A stretch of DNA of 64,000 nucleotides, taken from assembly GCA_049724395.1 (NCBI GenBank), contig JAUGWO010000135.1, positions 1 to 64,000 of the forward strand. Reading direction: 5' to 3'. Numbering within the stretch: the stretch's first letter is position 1; every line of letters begins with the position of its first letter. The position numbers and the translations under genes were made by a program. This document shows, in pieces, positions 55,798-64,000 of this stretch. This DNA comes from Spongospora subterranea f. sp. subterranea (lineage: Eukaryota > Endomyxa: Phytomyxea > Phytomyxea > Plasmodiophorida). The notes under the pieces were generated by a model. It was given only the letters and a program-made list of their open reading frames with translations. It had not been told where the DNA came from and made no database searches.

Positions 55798-56143
55798 TTC
55801 ATTTCGCCAGGTTATCTAGAACACCTCGCCATTCAACGCAAACAACGCTCAATAACTGATATTAAACTATTCACGATCATTATTCACTTTACACCTGGAC
55901 TGAAAACGCATCAAAGTTCAATTTTTCAGCAGATGCCAAATGTAATGTTAAAAAAACCGAGCACATTTAGTACAGTTGCGCTTATTTTTCATGATTCCCC
56001 CCCCCGTCCGGGAAGGGCAGGGGGCGGAAAAAGACAACAGCGACGTTTCCAATTAAGAAGAGCTCAATGCGCGGTACAATGGGATTTGGACGTAAATGAT
56101 GATCTAATGTAATAAAAGTGATTGAAGACAATAAAATACAGAG
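55798..56143. other. convergent spacer with a C/G-rich run
   Basis: No gene is seen. Around 55998-56032 a run of nine cytosines is followed by GGGAAGGGCAGGGGGCGG, a potential G-quadruplex-forming or structured tract between two 3' ends. Confidence 0.4.
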
Positions 56144-57141
56144 CTAGGGCTCAAAACTTGGCGCAATTTTTTCCAATTGAACTTCAGCTGGAATTGGGTC
56201 ATTCGGTCCTCGATTCAAGGGCGTCCTTTTATGTTGGCCCAGTTTGTAAAGAGCCGCGAATATTATGGCGAGCGCGATATAGGAGCCGAATATGATTACG
56301 TACGTGTACAGGTTTTGATAGGTCATGCCTGGATATACAGCTTTGCCGACGATGCTCAGCGATATATAGTTGAAGATGAAATAGATAGTTAGAATCAACA
56401 CAGAAAAAAAATAATGAGGAGGATAGATGGTCGATAGGGTGATCAGATAGTCGACACCCTTTATTGACATGAGATTAGGTAGGGACTATCAATGGAGAAG
56501 CAAATAACGTACCATCAAAAGACCGAACAAGGCATGTTCACATATGTTTTTATAACAGATTCCTGCAGTAATGGATATTCCAAGATCCCCGTATAGTCTG
56601 AGAACAGGGAAAAAGACCACACACCAGAACATAATCAACACCAGCAGAGAGATACTCAACGCCCTAAAGTAGATGCTGTTATCGTGACGGAAAACACGTT
56701 GACTGCTGTGCTTACATCTCGTAGAACATGTGTAGGACGCGCTGGACACGAATCGAGATATTCTTTGATTTAATACCGGCCGCAACTGTTAGATATCCAG
56801 CAACTAGAAAATACGTCACTGAAAGACACAAAAACCGTTGGATCGGGATACAATATTGCGAATCGCAATGCAAAATGGGCCATACGGTTAATGGTAGCAG
56901 ATAAATTTGTGCCGTATGCCAGATAGACATGATGGACAGGCATTTCCTGGCCGCCAGACGCCGGAAGAATTCCGGATACAGCCCAGGCCACATTCAGCAA
57001 GATGAACATTCCAGAAAGCACCCGGAATACTGCCAGTGTCCGAACCGAAACGAGCTTTGGGTTTGGCGACAGCAAATCTTGCCATGGATGGTTGGCATGA
57101 GGAAGAAACCTCATTTTATACCAAATTGCAAAATCAGACAT
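56144..57141 (-). CDS. multi-spanning membrane protein, possibly AIG1/rolling-stone-like
   Basis: The start MSDFAIWYKMRFLPHANHPW is followed by a first membrane helix, LAVFRVLSGMFILLNVAWAV. Further exons give CLSVTYFLVAGYLTVAAGIK, ALSISLLVLIMFWCVVFFPV, and, in the last exon, HYFFSVLILTIYFIFNYISL with TYVIIFGSYIALAIIFAALY, then a hydrophilic tail. The number and spacing of helices (about six), and the last-exon pattern of helix, short VYPxM-like loop, and helix, resemble the AIG1/FAR-17a/rolling-stone group of membrane proteins. The similarity is pattern-level only. Exons are separated by short introns, not all resolved; at least four exons are needed. Confidence 0.5.
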
Positions 57142-57750
57142 GCTGTTTCTGTGGACTTATGATGTGGCGTTTGTCAGAAACAATGACGCTGAAACTTTGA
57201 CCAGGTCAATAGTTTACCCGTCCCCGTGTGTCGAATAATCTTCCGTTGCGCCACGGAACGCGCTGAAGTCAGTCTGTCAGTGAAACACAGGGTTACCGCG
57301 AGAATTCCACGAGACGGCTGCGGTCGCCGGTTCATCGACCTGATATGGTTCCGCTGTAAAATCTGCGTTGGGGCCGCTCTATCCTGCGTCGAGCATGATC
57401 TTCGGCGACAAGAATGCCCTCTAACCCCTTAACGATAGCAACTCAAACCTATCAAATCCCTCAAAGTGACTTTCGATATTGTCATCTTGTTTTGCAACAG
57501 TAATCGGCCAGTTTTTAGCGGGTAGAGGGTAGCTAAATACAGCCGTAAATGACCTTATCTGTACATCAAATCACGCCCACCAATATATGATAATCATCGG
57601 CGAGTGCCCGCAATCAAGTAATCATCTCCAAGTTGTTCTCGGTGTCTTTTAGAACTTTCTTTCTTGATTCAGATCGCCCGTCCAATCTTTCCCATTCCTG
57701 AACCAAGCACGCTTTGACGACTTATCTTACAAACAAGCTGTGCCAATGCA
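57142..57750. other. no gene recognised
   Basis: Contains a short plus frame (57226-57432) with several cysteines but no domain. It lies upstream of the AIG1-like gene and downstream of the next minus-strand gene. Confidence 0.3.
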
Positions 57751-57758
57751 TTGATGTT

Positions 57759-57836
57759 CATATCTTCTGACAATTATGATGTTTATTCATCGGAATCAAT
57801 ATCTTCTGACAATTATGATGTTTATTCATCGGAATC
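57759..57836. repeat. exact 39-bp tandem duplication
   Basis: Two adjacent identical copies of a 39-base unit beginning ATATCTTCTGACAATTATGA. The unit is a multiple of three. It lies at the 3' end of the minus-strand membrane-protein gene, whose stop codon is in its right-hand flank. Confidence 0.85.
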
Positions 57837-58277
57837 AAATAATGTACATGTAAACAATTGCCCAATATCATTAACCAATACTGGCAATGGAGAAAGAGAT
57901 ATATCAGCGTCGAATTTAGGCCCGGCTATTGAATTCCAGACTTGAACTCGCTTGAAGAAAATTGAATGATATTCACTATCCCATTTAGGATTCAATCTGG
58001 TATAGCATGTCAACATGTCCATGGCTTCATATAAAGCTGATTCTTTGTTGTATGTTATCATTTCTTCATCACCTTCTCTATATTGTTCTTGAACTGCCAC
58101 TTTAAAGATTTCTTCGTCGATCTTCCTGGTCATCTTGCCTGCGTGAACTCCATTGATGTGCTCATTGTTGTTCCGGTAAATGATTATCACTGATGAGACA
58201 ACGATGAGAGATGCCAAAATGAATAAGTTCATGTAAAAGAGGACCGAGCCGACGATTGACACTACGCCATGATTCAT
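57822..58277 (-). CDS. single-pass membrane protein (unknown)
   Basis: From MNHGVVSIVGSVLFYMNLFI the frame has one long membrane segment (through FILASLIVVSSVIIIYR), then a charged, probably cytosolic domain: KIDEEIFKVAVQEQYREGDE, LYEAMDMLTCYTRLNP and FKRVQVWNSIAGPKFDADIS, ending LFTCTLFDSDE. No family recognised. The frame is open above the ATG to 58328, so an upstream exon is possible. It is divergent from the mitochondrial carrier gene, the two starts being about 70 bases apart. Confidence 0.5.
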   Translation of the reverse strand: MNHGVVSIVGSVLFYMNLFILASLIVVSSVIIIYRNNNEHINGVHAGKMTRKIDEEIFKVAVQEQYREGDEEMITYNKESALYEAMDMLTCYTRLNPKWDSEYHSIFFKRVQVWNSIAGPKFDADISLSPLPVLVNDIGQLFTCTLFDSDE

Positions 58278-58346
58278 AACAAACAAATCGACAGGAGTGA
58301 AGTACAGTTTGAATATAGAGCGCAACAATAAACCAGTAATACGGCA

Positions 58347-59656
58347 ATGGTTGTTCCCGACATTATCGCTGACTTACAAAGATTAATCAAATTGCAGAAA
58401 TCAAAGCACATCAGGATTGATATTTTTGACCCAGGTACAGATTCATCCAATAGCGTGGCCCAGAATACGACGGAGTTGACATGTACATTGCCCTCGCACT
58501 GTCATGCTGTTATAAGTCTGATGGGTATGAGTAACGATGTGATCCCTAGTTCGGTCCAGTCATCAGGTCTGACGTCAAAACCCGAATGGTCGTATTACGT
58601 GTCTCCCATCTCCCTCGTGTTCTCCACCGCTGTCGAGGCTGTAACGCTGTACCCGCTGGATACATGTGTAACACGCGTACAGGTATCAGTCGTGCTGATG
58701 CAACTGGCTCTCACTGCTGACGGCTAATCCGTTAACGTTAGACTGCACCTTCGTATGCGCATCCGCTTTCCACATTCAACATTATGCGACGTTTATCTAT
58801 CAGAAGTCTATATTCGGGGATATCACCACATCTGTTATCGTCGATGATCGCCATACTGCCCAGAACCCTAGCAGCGTATAACGTTGATCATGGTGGAGAC
58901 ATAACGTATCTGGCAACGTGCGGAGCAGCTTTTGGCGCAGTTGAAGGAGCTCTCATCACACCATTCGAAGCGGTCAAGATTCCAATGCAGATTAGTGTGA
59001 CAGGAATACCATGGTTAGAAACTCGTGGCATTGCGCGATTTGGACAATGTTAACGAATAGGCTTCTGGAGGTCTCAGGTTTTTCAGCATTACGGGCAATT
59101 AAACAAGTTGTTTATAGGTGTGGTGCCAACAATGCTAAGGCAAAGGTATCAGTTGCAGGCTCACACGTTATTTTTCGGTAGCCCACTTATTTTCTCTTCG
59201 CAGCACGTATGGCGCTGTTACTTTTCTATCTGTCGGATTGCTGGATAAATACCGGTCGCCTGTCAGTTTACCGTAATTTTTGCCTAATCGTTTGATGGAT
59301 GACGTGTTCGTGTCCCCGATTGAATAGGAAGAAAGACAATCTGGACCAGGAATTGTCTTATTCGGATGTACAGCAGGCGCAATAGCTGCCATCGCTGGTA
59401 GTCCTTTTGACGTCATCAAGGCGAGGGTACAGTCTGGATTGCATTATCCGTCAAAACTGCCTTCACGACGAGAGATTTTTCGCGGGTTATCTTGCCGATT
59501 ATGGAGAGTAACACTGGGCACAGGTTTTGCTTATCAATCAGGAATTATTGTCTCACGTTGAAGTTGTGAAATCTAGGAGTGTTTCTTATTGCGTATGACG
59601 AATTCCAGCGATATATCAGCCCCAGGTTGAATCGAGGACACAGTTGCTCAGTGTAG
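58347..59656 (+). CDS. mitochondrial carrier family protein
   Basis: Solute carrier of the mitochondrial inner membrane family (SLC25). The three repeats each show the PxD/ExxK/R signature: LYPLDTCVTRVQ (about 58650), ITPFEAVKIPMQ (about 58955-58990) and GSPFDVIKARVQ (about 59397-59432). The second helix of repeat 1 includes SLYSGISPHLLSSMIAILPR. The final exon GVFLIAYDEFQRYISPRLNR ends the typical third repeat at 59656. The N-terminal extension (from MVVPDIIADLQRLIKLQKSK) is longer than usual; an internal start such as MSNDVIPSS is possible. Several short introns interrupt the gene. Substrate cannot be inferred: signature 1 has TCVTR rather than the common xxKxRxQ. The stop lies 75 bases from the RCC1 gene's stop. 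Confidence 0.75.
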
Positions 59657-59730
59657 CTGTGCCTGAATTCCTGAAAGCTTTTGCATTTATTGTTTTATTT
59701 GTCTCCAGTTTCGCAAATTATGCATTTTTA

Positions 59731-61638
59731 TTAATCTATTATAAAATGATCGAAAGCTCCTTGCTGGCGACGGTTTTGCAGCTCGTCTTTTACTCCATCA
59801 TTCAAATCGTTCAATGTTGATGGCAGAACACCGCCGTCATCATGGCATAGAGCAACCCCGTGTGATAAGCCGAAACCGATCGAGTTAATTTTTTTAGAAC
59901 CGAAAGGAAGTTTGGGAAGATACGCATCTGCATCTGTCGAACTTCCTCCAACTACAACGCAGTGCCCTTGGTCCGTAATGAGGGCCGTATGATGAGGACC
60001 AGCAAATACTGCTCGACCTGTGAGAGTCGGCAAGATGTGTGTCGGTTCATGGGTATATATTGCCATTCGTCCATCAGGGAATGAGTTAGCTTTGGCTTCG
60101 GGATTCAAAATTCCCGACCTTGGAGGCCGGCCACATTGACCATGGTTAGATATGCCCTGCGTATTAATGATATCAGAAATTCGACTCAGTTCAACCCTGA
60201 CAACGCGAAAGCAGTTACCCAGGTAAACAGCCGCCCTGACTCTGTCAACGCCGCCATATGATAATGTCCACAAACGATATCAACAACCTTCTCGCCGTCA
60301 AAGCGTCCCTCAAGTTTGACAGGAAACGGTTGCGATACAAAATTTCCTGTGCCCAAAGCGCCACTGCCATTTTTACCACATGTCCAAACTTGACCATCAT
60401 TGTCTAGGAATGCAGAAATGTTCCGGCCCGTCGACACTTTGATGACGGGCCCCATTGGAGTAGCATTGATGCGGTCTAGGCGCTGATGCCAATAGGATAA
60501 GCTTTGAGGACGTGTCGAGACATCGAGAATGTTCTCGGCAAAATGATCATCCGGATGACCGATTCTGCAAATTGAATGTTATACACTTCACTGAAGCGTG
60601 CGGTACGGAGACTCACCCGATGGCAAAACAATCCAGTCTGCCACAGGAATATACCTCTCCATCGTTTGCCAGGATCAACGTGTGAGTAAAACCGCATGAT
60701 ACCTGTTTAACACCAACATTCTCATATCCATATGCACGGGCGTTATTGCTCCGGATGGGTAGTGGAGTTTCAATGAAGGTGGTGTTTACCCCATGCCCAA
60801 GCTGCAACCAGATTTAATTTTTTTTTTGCTAATGCCGGAACAGCACATTCTACCTGACCATAGAACCCATCACCAACAGTAAAAACTTGACCGTCATTGG
60901 ACACGGCGGCGCTCCATCCGGCGCCACTGGCAAAATCTCTCACATTATCTACTCCAGCGAGTAATTTTGGCCTTGTTAAACCAGACTGAAATCCGAGAGT
61001 TCCCAGAATAGAAGATCTCTGCAAAAGTCGAAGAAGACGCGGAGCCCTTCGATACGTCATAGCACAAGATATACTTGTCCGATGATCTGTCCAACGGTGA
61101 TTATAGCCACTCAGATACAAATTTAAACAGCAATACCATGAGTCCATCCCCACATAAATACTGATGAGTCCGACATTACTGCATAGGAATTCGCCCAGCC
61201 AGCGCCAACCTTGGTTACATATACGTCGTCAGGCAGCGTTGAAAGATTCGAATTCTGAAATAACGAGGCTGGCACAGGATTTGGTTCTTTCTGTTATTGC
61301 ATGAGCAAAAATATTCCATAGGTAAAACCCACGCTTCACTTACTGATCCAGTATAATCTCCACGACACATTTCACCATATATCCCCGATCCGAAAACCAT
61401 AACAGACAAGCCAGGCGAGGCTGGAGTCGTTGCAGGTTCTTCGGTGCCCTCGGGTAAGCGTCGCAAAGTGCCCTTGTGGCATGTAAGCGTCTTGAAGATA
61501 ACCAGCTAGGATATGCGATAACTACCACATACATGCTGATGGGAGATTGGCGAAGGCGATGACGAAAACAGGACCCTTTCCACGATGGGATATTCTGGTA
61601 CTGCATTTTACAAAGACATTTGGATTCATGTACCCCAT
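59731..61638 (-). CDS. RCC1-repeat protein, possibly mitochondrial (RCC1L-like)
   Basis: A beta-propeller of RCC1 repeats: MVFGSGIYGEMCRGDYTGS; VYVTKVGAGWANSYAVMSDS with FMWGW; FASGAGWSAAVSNDGQVFTV; QVSCGFTHTLILANDGEVYS; VSTGRNISAFLDNDGQVWTC with GKNGSGALGTGN; VDIVCGHYHMAALTESGRLF; and FGLSHGVALC at the end. Exon 1 (MGYMNPNVFVKCSTRISHRG, KGP) joins in phase 0 across a 63-base intron (GTTTTC to TCCTAG) to LVIFKTLTCHKGTLRRL. The result is an arginine/lysine-rich N-terminus without acidic residues, which suggests a mitochondrial presequence. Mitochondrial RCC1 proteins such as RCC1L act in ribosome assembly or fusion. A cytosolic role remains possible. Several short introns separate the repeats. 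Confidence 0.72.
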
Positions 61639-62030
61639 TGCTCGATGGCAAATTTGCCCACGAGAAACCAAAGGACGAACCGGCAACCGATGTGCCGCAC
61701 TCGTAATAAAATCCGCGGTCGCCACCGGCCTGGCGCTCTAAGTTGCCGAATCAGACTGCATAGCCTGATTTCAAATATTCGCCCGTGTCCAATACAGAAT
61801 AAATTTACTAAACCATTCGAAAACGTTTCGGGCCCACCCGCACACAACTTGGCACCGAGGTTGGAAAATGGTCGAGGGCATCTCTAGAACCTCGACAATG
61901 GCTGATGCCCGGTACGAGTACACAATCGAGTTCACATTTACCGTCTACCCTTACTATTTCTGCTGTCGTATTTCACAACACAATGGAACCTATGGTTTGC
62001 CCGGACTGTATGATCAAAAAATCTCAATCC
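61639..62030. other. 5' flank of the RCC1 gene, no gene recognised
   Basis: Short overlapping frames without features. The right part may be decayed retroelement sequence leading into the next fossil. Confidence 0.3.
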
Positions 62031-63030
62031 CACGCTGCTTCGGTTATTTCTTCGCATGCCTTCATCGCTGCATCCTTATTCATCGACTGTGATATGGCGA
62101 GAAACCACTGTATGCCATCATATCCCTCTTATCTGTGATCGACGGCAATCACTTACCCGCCAAACAATCTACCTCGACTTGACCGCGACAGACATACGAT
62201 TTCAGCCGCGTTTGTTGTCATTGGCAGCACGGTTTATCCAATCATTCTCGGTATGTCATTCTTGAGACAAGCGAATCCGTTCATCGAGTGGGAGAAACTC
62301 ACCCTCTGAGCTCAGCCAAAACGCTTGAGACGAATCCGGAAATTAAGACAGAAAGGGCAACGGCGCTTAATCTACTCTCTCAACAGTGCCCGGTTTTCGC
62401 AATTCACTCAGGGCTCCTCAATGTCGATAACCATTGTGATCAGGCTTTGAATGGTGTTCCCACCGCTCGACTTCCTGAGAAATATGCGGATTTTGCCGAC
62501 AAGTCTTCCTAAAAAGGGAGCTGAACATTGCCTGCTCACCGGGCCGGGGTGGATTGCGCGATCAATCTAGAAAAAAAAAATTGGAGTGTTATCATACAAA
62601 CCCTGCTACTCCACATCAGTAAAGGAAATTGCTGCGTTAACGTACCTACATAGAGGAGAACCTCGATCGCAGATTCATCAGCGATTCACAGTCCACGATG
62701 GGATTCCCAATTTCTTCGTTCGACAAAAGGACGGCTCTTTACGTTTATGCGTCGATTACCGTGAGTTGAACAACATTACGAAACGGGAACCTTATCCTCT
62801 TTCGAGTATCGGTGATATTCTACACCAACTGGGCAGCGCGAACATCTACTCGAAAATCGATTTGCGAGGAGCCTACAACCTGATCAGGATAAAGGAAGGC
62901 GATGAGTGGAAGACCGCGTCTCCTGCTGCGTTTCAACGAATCATGAACGCAACATTCCAACAACACCTTGGCCGTTTCGTCGTCGACAGGAACGTTCGTT
63001 GGGTACAGTACCTTTGAAAGCTTCGTGAAA
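62031..63030 (+). mobile_element. Ty3/gypsy retroelement fossil, protease to reverse-transcriptase region
   Basis: Fragments of a Ty3/gypsy pol region in order: a retropepsin-like C-terminal part with ILGMSFLRQANPFIEW (about 62250-62295), then a reverse-transcriptase stretch with LRLCVDYRELNNITKREPYP and SKIDLRGAYNLIRIKEGDEW (about 62730-62910). It belongs to the same family as the 4.2-kb fossil. It is broken in several places, incomplete at its 3' side, and shows no paired long terminal repeats within the window. Confidence 0.75.
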
Positions 63031-63474
63031 AAAGGTATTGTTCGCGAAATTGGAGAAGTGTGCTTTCGACGTAGATAGAGTCGCATTCTAGGCTACATAT
63101 GTCAGTCCGCGAGGAATTGAGATTTACCCGGAAAAGGCATCAAGCATCACCTCATGGCAAGTCCCGTCCTCTGTCAAAGGTCCGGTGCTTTCTCGGTTTC
63201 ACTAATTCTTTTATCCTGAGTTCATTGTCAATTACTTCAGATTAGCGGCGCCATTCTATACCAAAAGGACGTACAGTACCTTTCAAATGTGAGACGCGAC
63301 ATCCCAACTGAAATTCTGGTCTCAACGCTGCAGTGTATTGAGACATTGCTTTGCGGTCAACGTCCATATGCCTTCCGGCTCCAAAGTCGATGTAGAAACC
63401 ACGACGCAATCCTGGTGAAGTTGAAACCAGGGCAGAAGAGTAGGCGGGAATGTCGCTGTTTATTGGCGAAGGCT

Positions 63475-63703
63475 TGGTTTCGGCAATCCTCGTCGGTGTG
63501 GACGGAAAGTGGTCCATGAACGGAACATGGCTTCCCATTGAACACCCGTCGACGGTTTGTTCTGGTTGCGAGCGCGGCGACTTGCGATCGGAGTAGGAAG
63601 CAGGCATTGCAACCAGAACAAACCGTCGACGAGTGTTCAATGGGAAGCCATGTTCCGTTCATGGATTACTTTCCGTTCACACCGACGAGGATTGCCGAAA
63701 CCA
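63475..63703. repeat. long palindrome: two 95-bp inverted arms with a 39-bp spacer
   Basis: Arm 63475-63569 (starting TGGTTTCGGCAATCC) is the reverse complement of 63609-63703 with only a handful of mismatches. The high arm identity means a young inverted duplication or continuing gene conversion. Matching frames on both strands (for example at 63640 minus and 63538 plus) are simply the two arms read outward. It sits about 450 bases downstream of the gypsy fossil. Confidence 0.85.
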
Positions 63704-64000
63704 GGCGCCTGGCGGTGACCGAAACCTGGATCCATTCTAGAGAGATTTGGACAGATGGTCTCAAATTTTAGGATGTTTGTGGTTTTTGTTGAGAACCTGC
63801 CTCGTATTGGCTGGAGAAGGGGTACGATTAGCCTTTTGTTCGGTAATCCTGTTCATTTGTGAGTTCTGGTAGACCATGTGAGTCTTCGTCGCAGAACGAT
63901 GACCAGGAGCGAGAGTGTTAGAATTGTACGATATTGTGTAAAAAACCTTTGAATTACAATTCGAACCAGTTGATATTTACAGTGAGCTGCGTTGATATAG
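63704..64000. other. no gene recognised
   Basis: Nothing coding is seen to the end of the window. Confidence 0.3.

Noticed and set aside
63242-63771. Matching frames on both strands that looked like a repeated gene
   Set aside because: They are the two arms of one palindrome read outward, so the shared start text is not evidence for a gene.
1-64000. CRISPR arrays, operons, tRNA or rRNA genes
   Set aside because: No regularly spaced repeats, no bacterial gene strings, and no cloverleaf or rRNA core that I could confirm by eye; a tRNAscan-SE or Rfam run would settle small RNAs.

Overview
This is a nuclear DNA window from a unicellular eukaryote. It is packed with host genes cut by very short spliceosomal introns. 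Where I could fix both ends, introns are about 46-75 bases (a few reach about 100), start GT and end TAG or CAG, and often have a CTAA/TTAA-like branch site close to the acceptor. There are no operons, CRISPR arrays or prokaryotic signals. Neighbouring stop codons are often only 50-120 bases apart. The gene set (VPS18, dynactin p62, CENP-C, CARMIL, an amphiphysin-like BAR protein, a GT61 glycosyltransferase, an EDR1-type kinase-like protein, a probable axonemal EF-hand protein) suggests a free-living or parasitic protist with active endocytosis and probably a flagellum. The ankyrin/EDR1/kinase protein and the oomycete-like mariner remnants point towards a stramenopile or rhizarian (for example a plasmodiophorid-like organism). 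CARMIL and L28e would also fit an early opisthokont. The sequence alone does not decide.

Layout. 1.2-3.5 kb (minus): a secreted, cysteine-rich protein built from duplicated exons, of no family I recognise. 4.2-4.7 kb: a Ty3/gypsy fossil. 7.1-11.3 kb (plus): VPS18. 11.6-14.4 kb (minus): a protein with a C2-like segment. 14.6-16.0 kb (minus): CENP-C. 16.5-17.4 kb (plus): REXO4-type exonuclease. 17.8-20.4 kb (plus): TPR/GT61 glycosyltransferase. 20.8-21.3 kb (plus): ribosomal protein L28e. 21.3-22.1 kb (minus): a membrane protein with an internal repeat. 22.8-24.6 kb (plus): dynactin p62. 24.7-28.1 kb (minus): CARMIL with a RhoGAP domain. 28.9-30.2 kb (plus): MFS transporter. 30.3-31.2 kb (minus): coiled coil. 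31.5-32.1 kb (plus): unknown. 32.8-34.1 kb (plus): BAR protein. 34.2-34.9 kb (minus): an Alba domain joined to EF-hands. 35.0-35.9 kb (plus): PH-domain protein. 35.9-37.1 kb: mariner fragments in opposing orientations.

The right half holds: WW-WW-RING ligase (37.9-38.9 kb, plus); a tiny gene (39.1-39.4 kb, minus); EF-hand/ciliary-type protein (40.1-40.8 kb, minus); ankyrin-EDR1-pseudokinase (41.4-47.1 kb, plus); NIT1-type nitrilase (47.2-48.0 kb, minus); uncertain exons (48.3-49.6 kb, plus); an unidentified large gene (50.1-52.6 kb, minus); a small membrane protein (53.0-53.5 kb, minus); a hairpin and tandem repeats (53.6-54.5 kb); C2H2 zinc-finger protein (55.1-55.8 kb, plus); AIG1/rolling-stone-like membrane protein (56.1-57.1 kb, minus); another membrane protein (57.8-58.3 kb, minus); mitochondrial carrier (58.3-59.7 kb, plus); RCC1-repeat protein (59.7-61.6 kb, minus); a second Ty3/gypsy fossil of the same family with a long palindrome beyond it (62.0-63.7 kb).

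The genes do not form one pathway. Several touch membrane traffic and the actin or microtubule cytoskeleton: VPS18, the BAR protein, CARMIL-RhoGAP, dynactin p62 and the PH protein. The most novel items are the exon-duplicated secreted protein, the Alba/EF-hand fusion, the ankyrin-EDR1-pseudokinase and a CARMIL whose RhoGAP domain seems to lack its arginine finger. All exon joins were worked out by eye from reading frames and splice signals; no search or transcript evidence was available.
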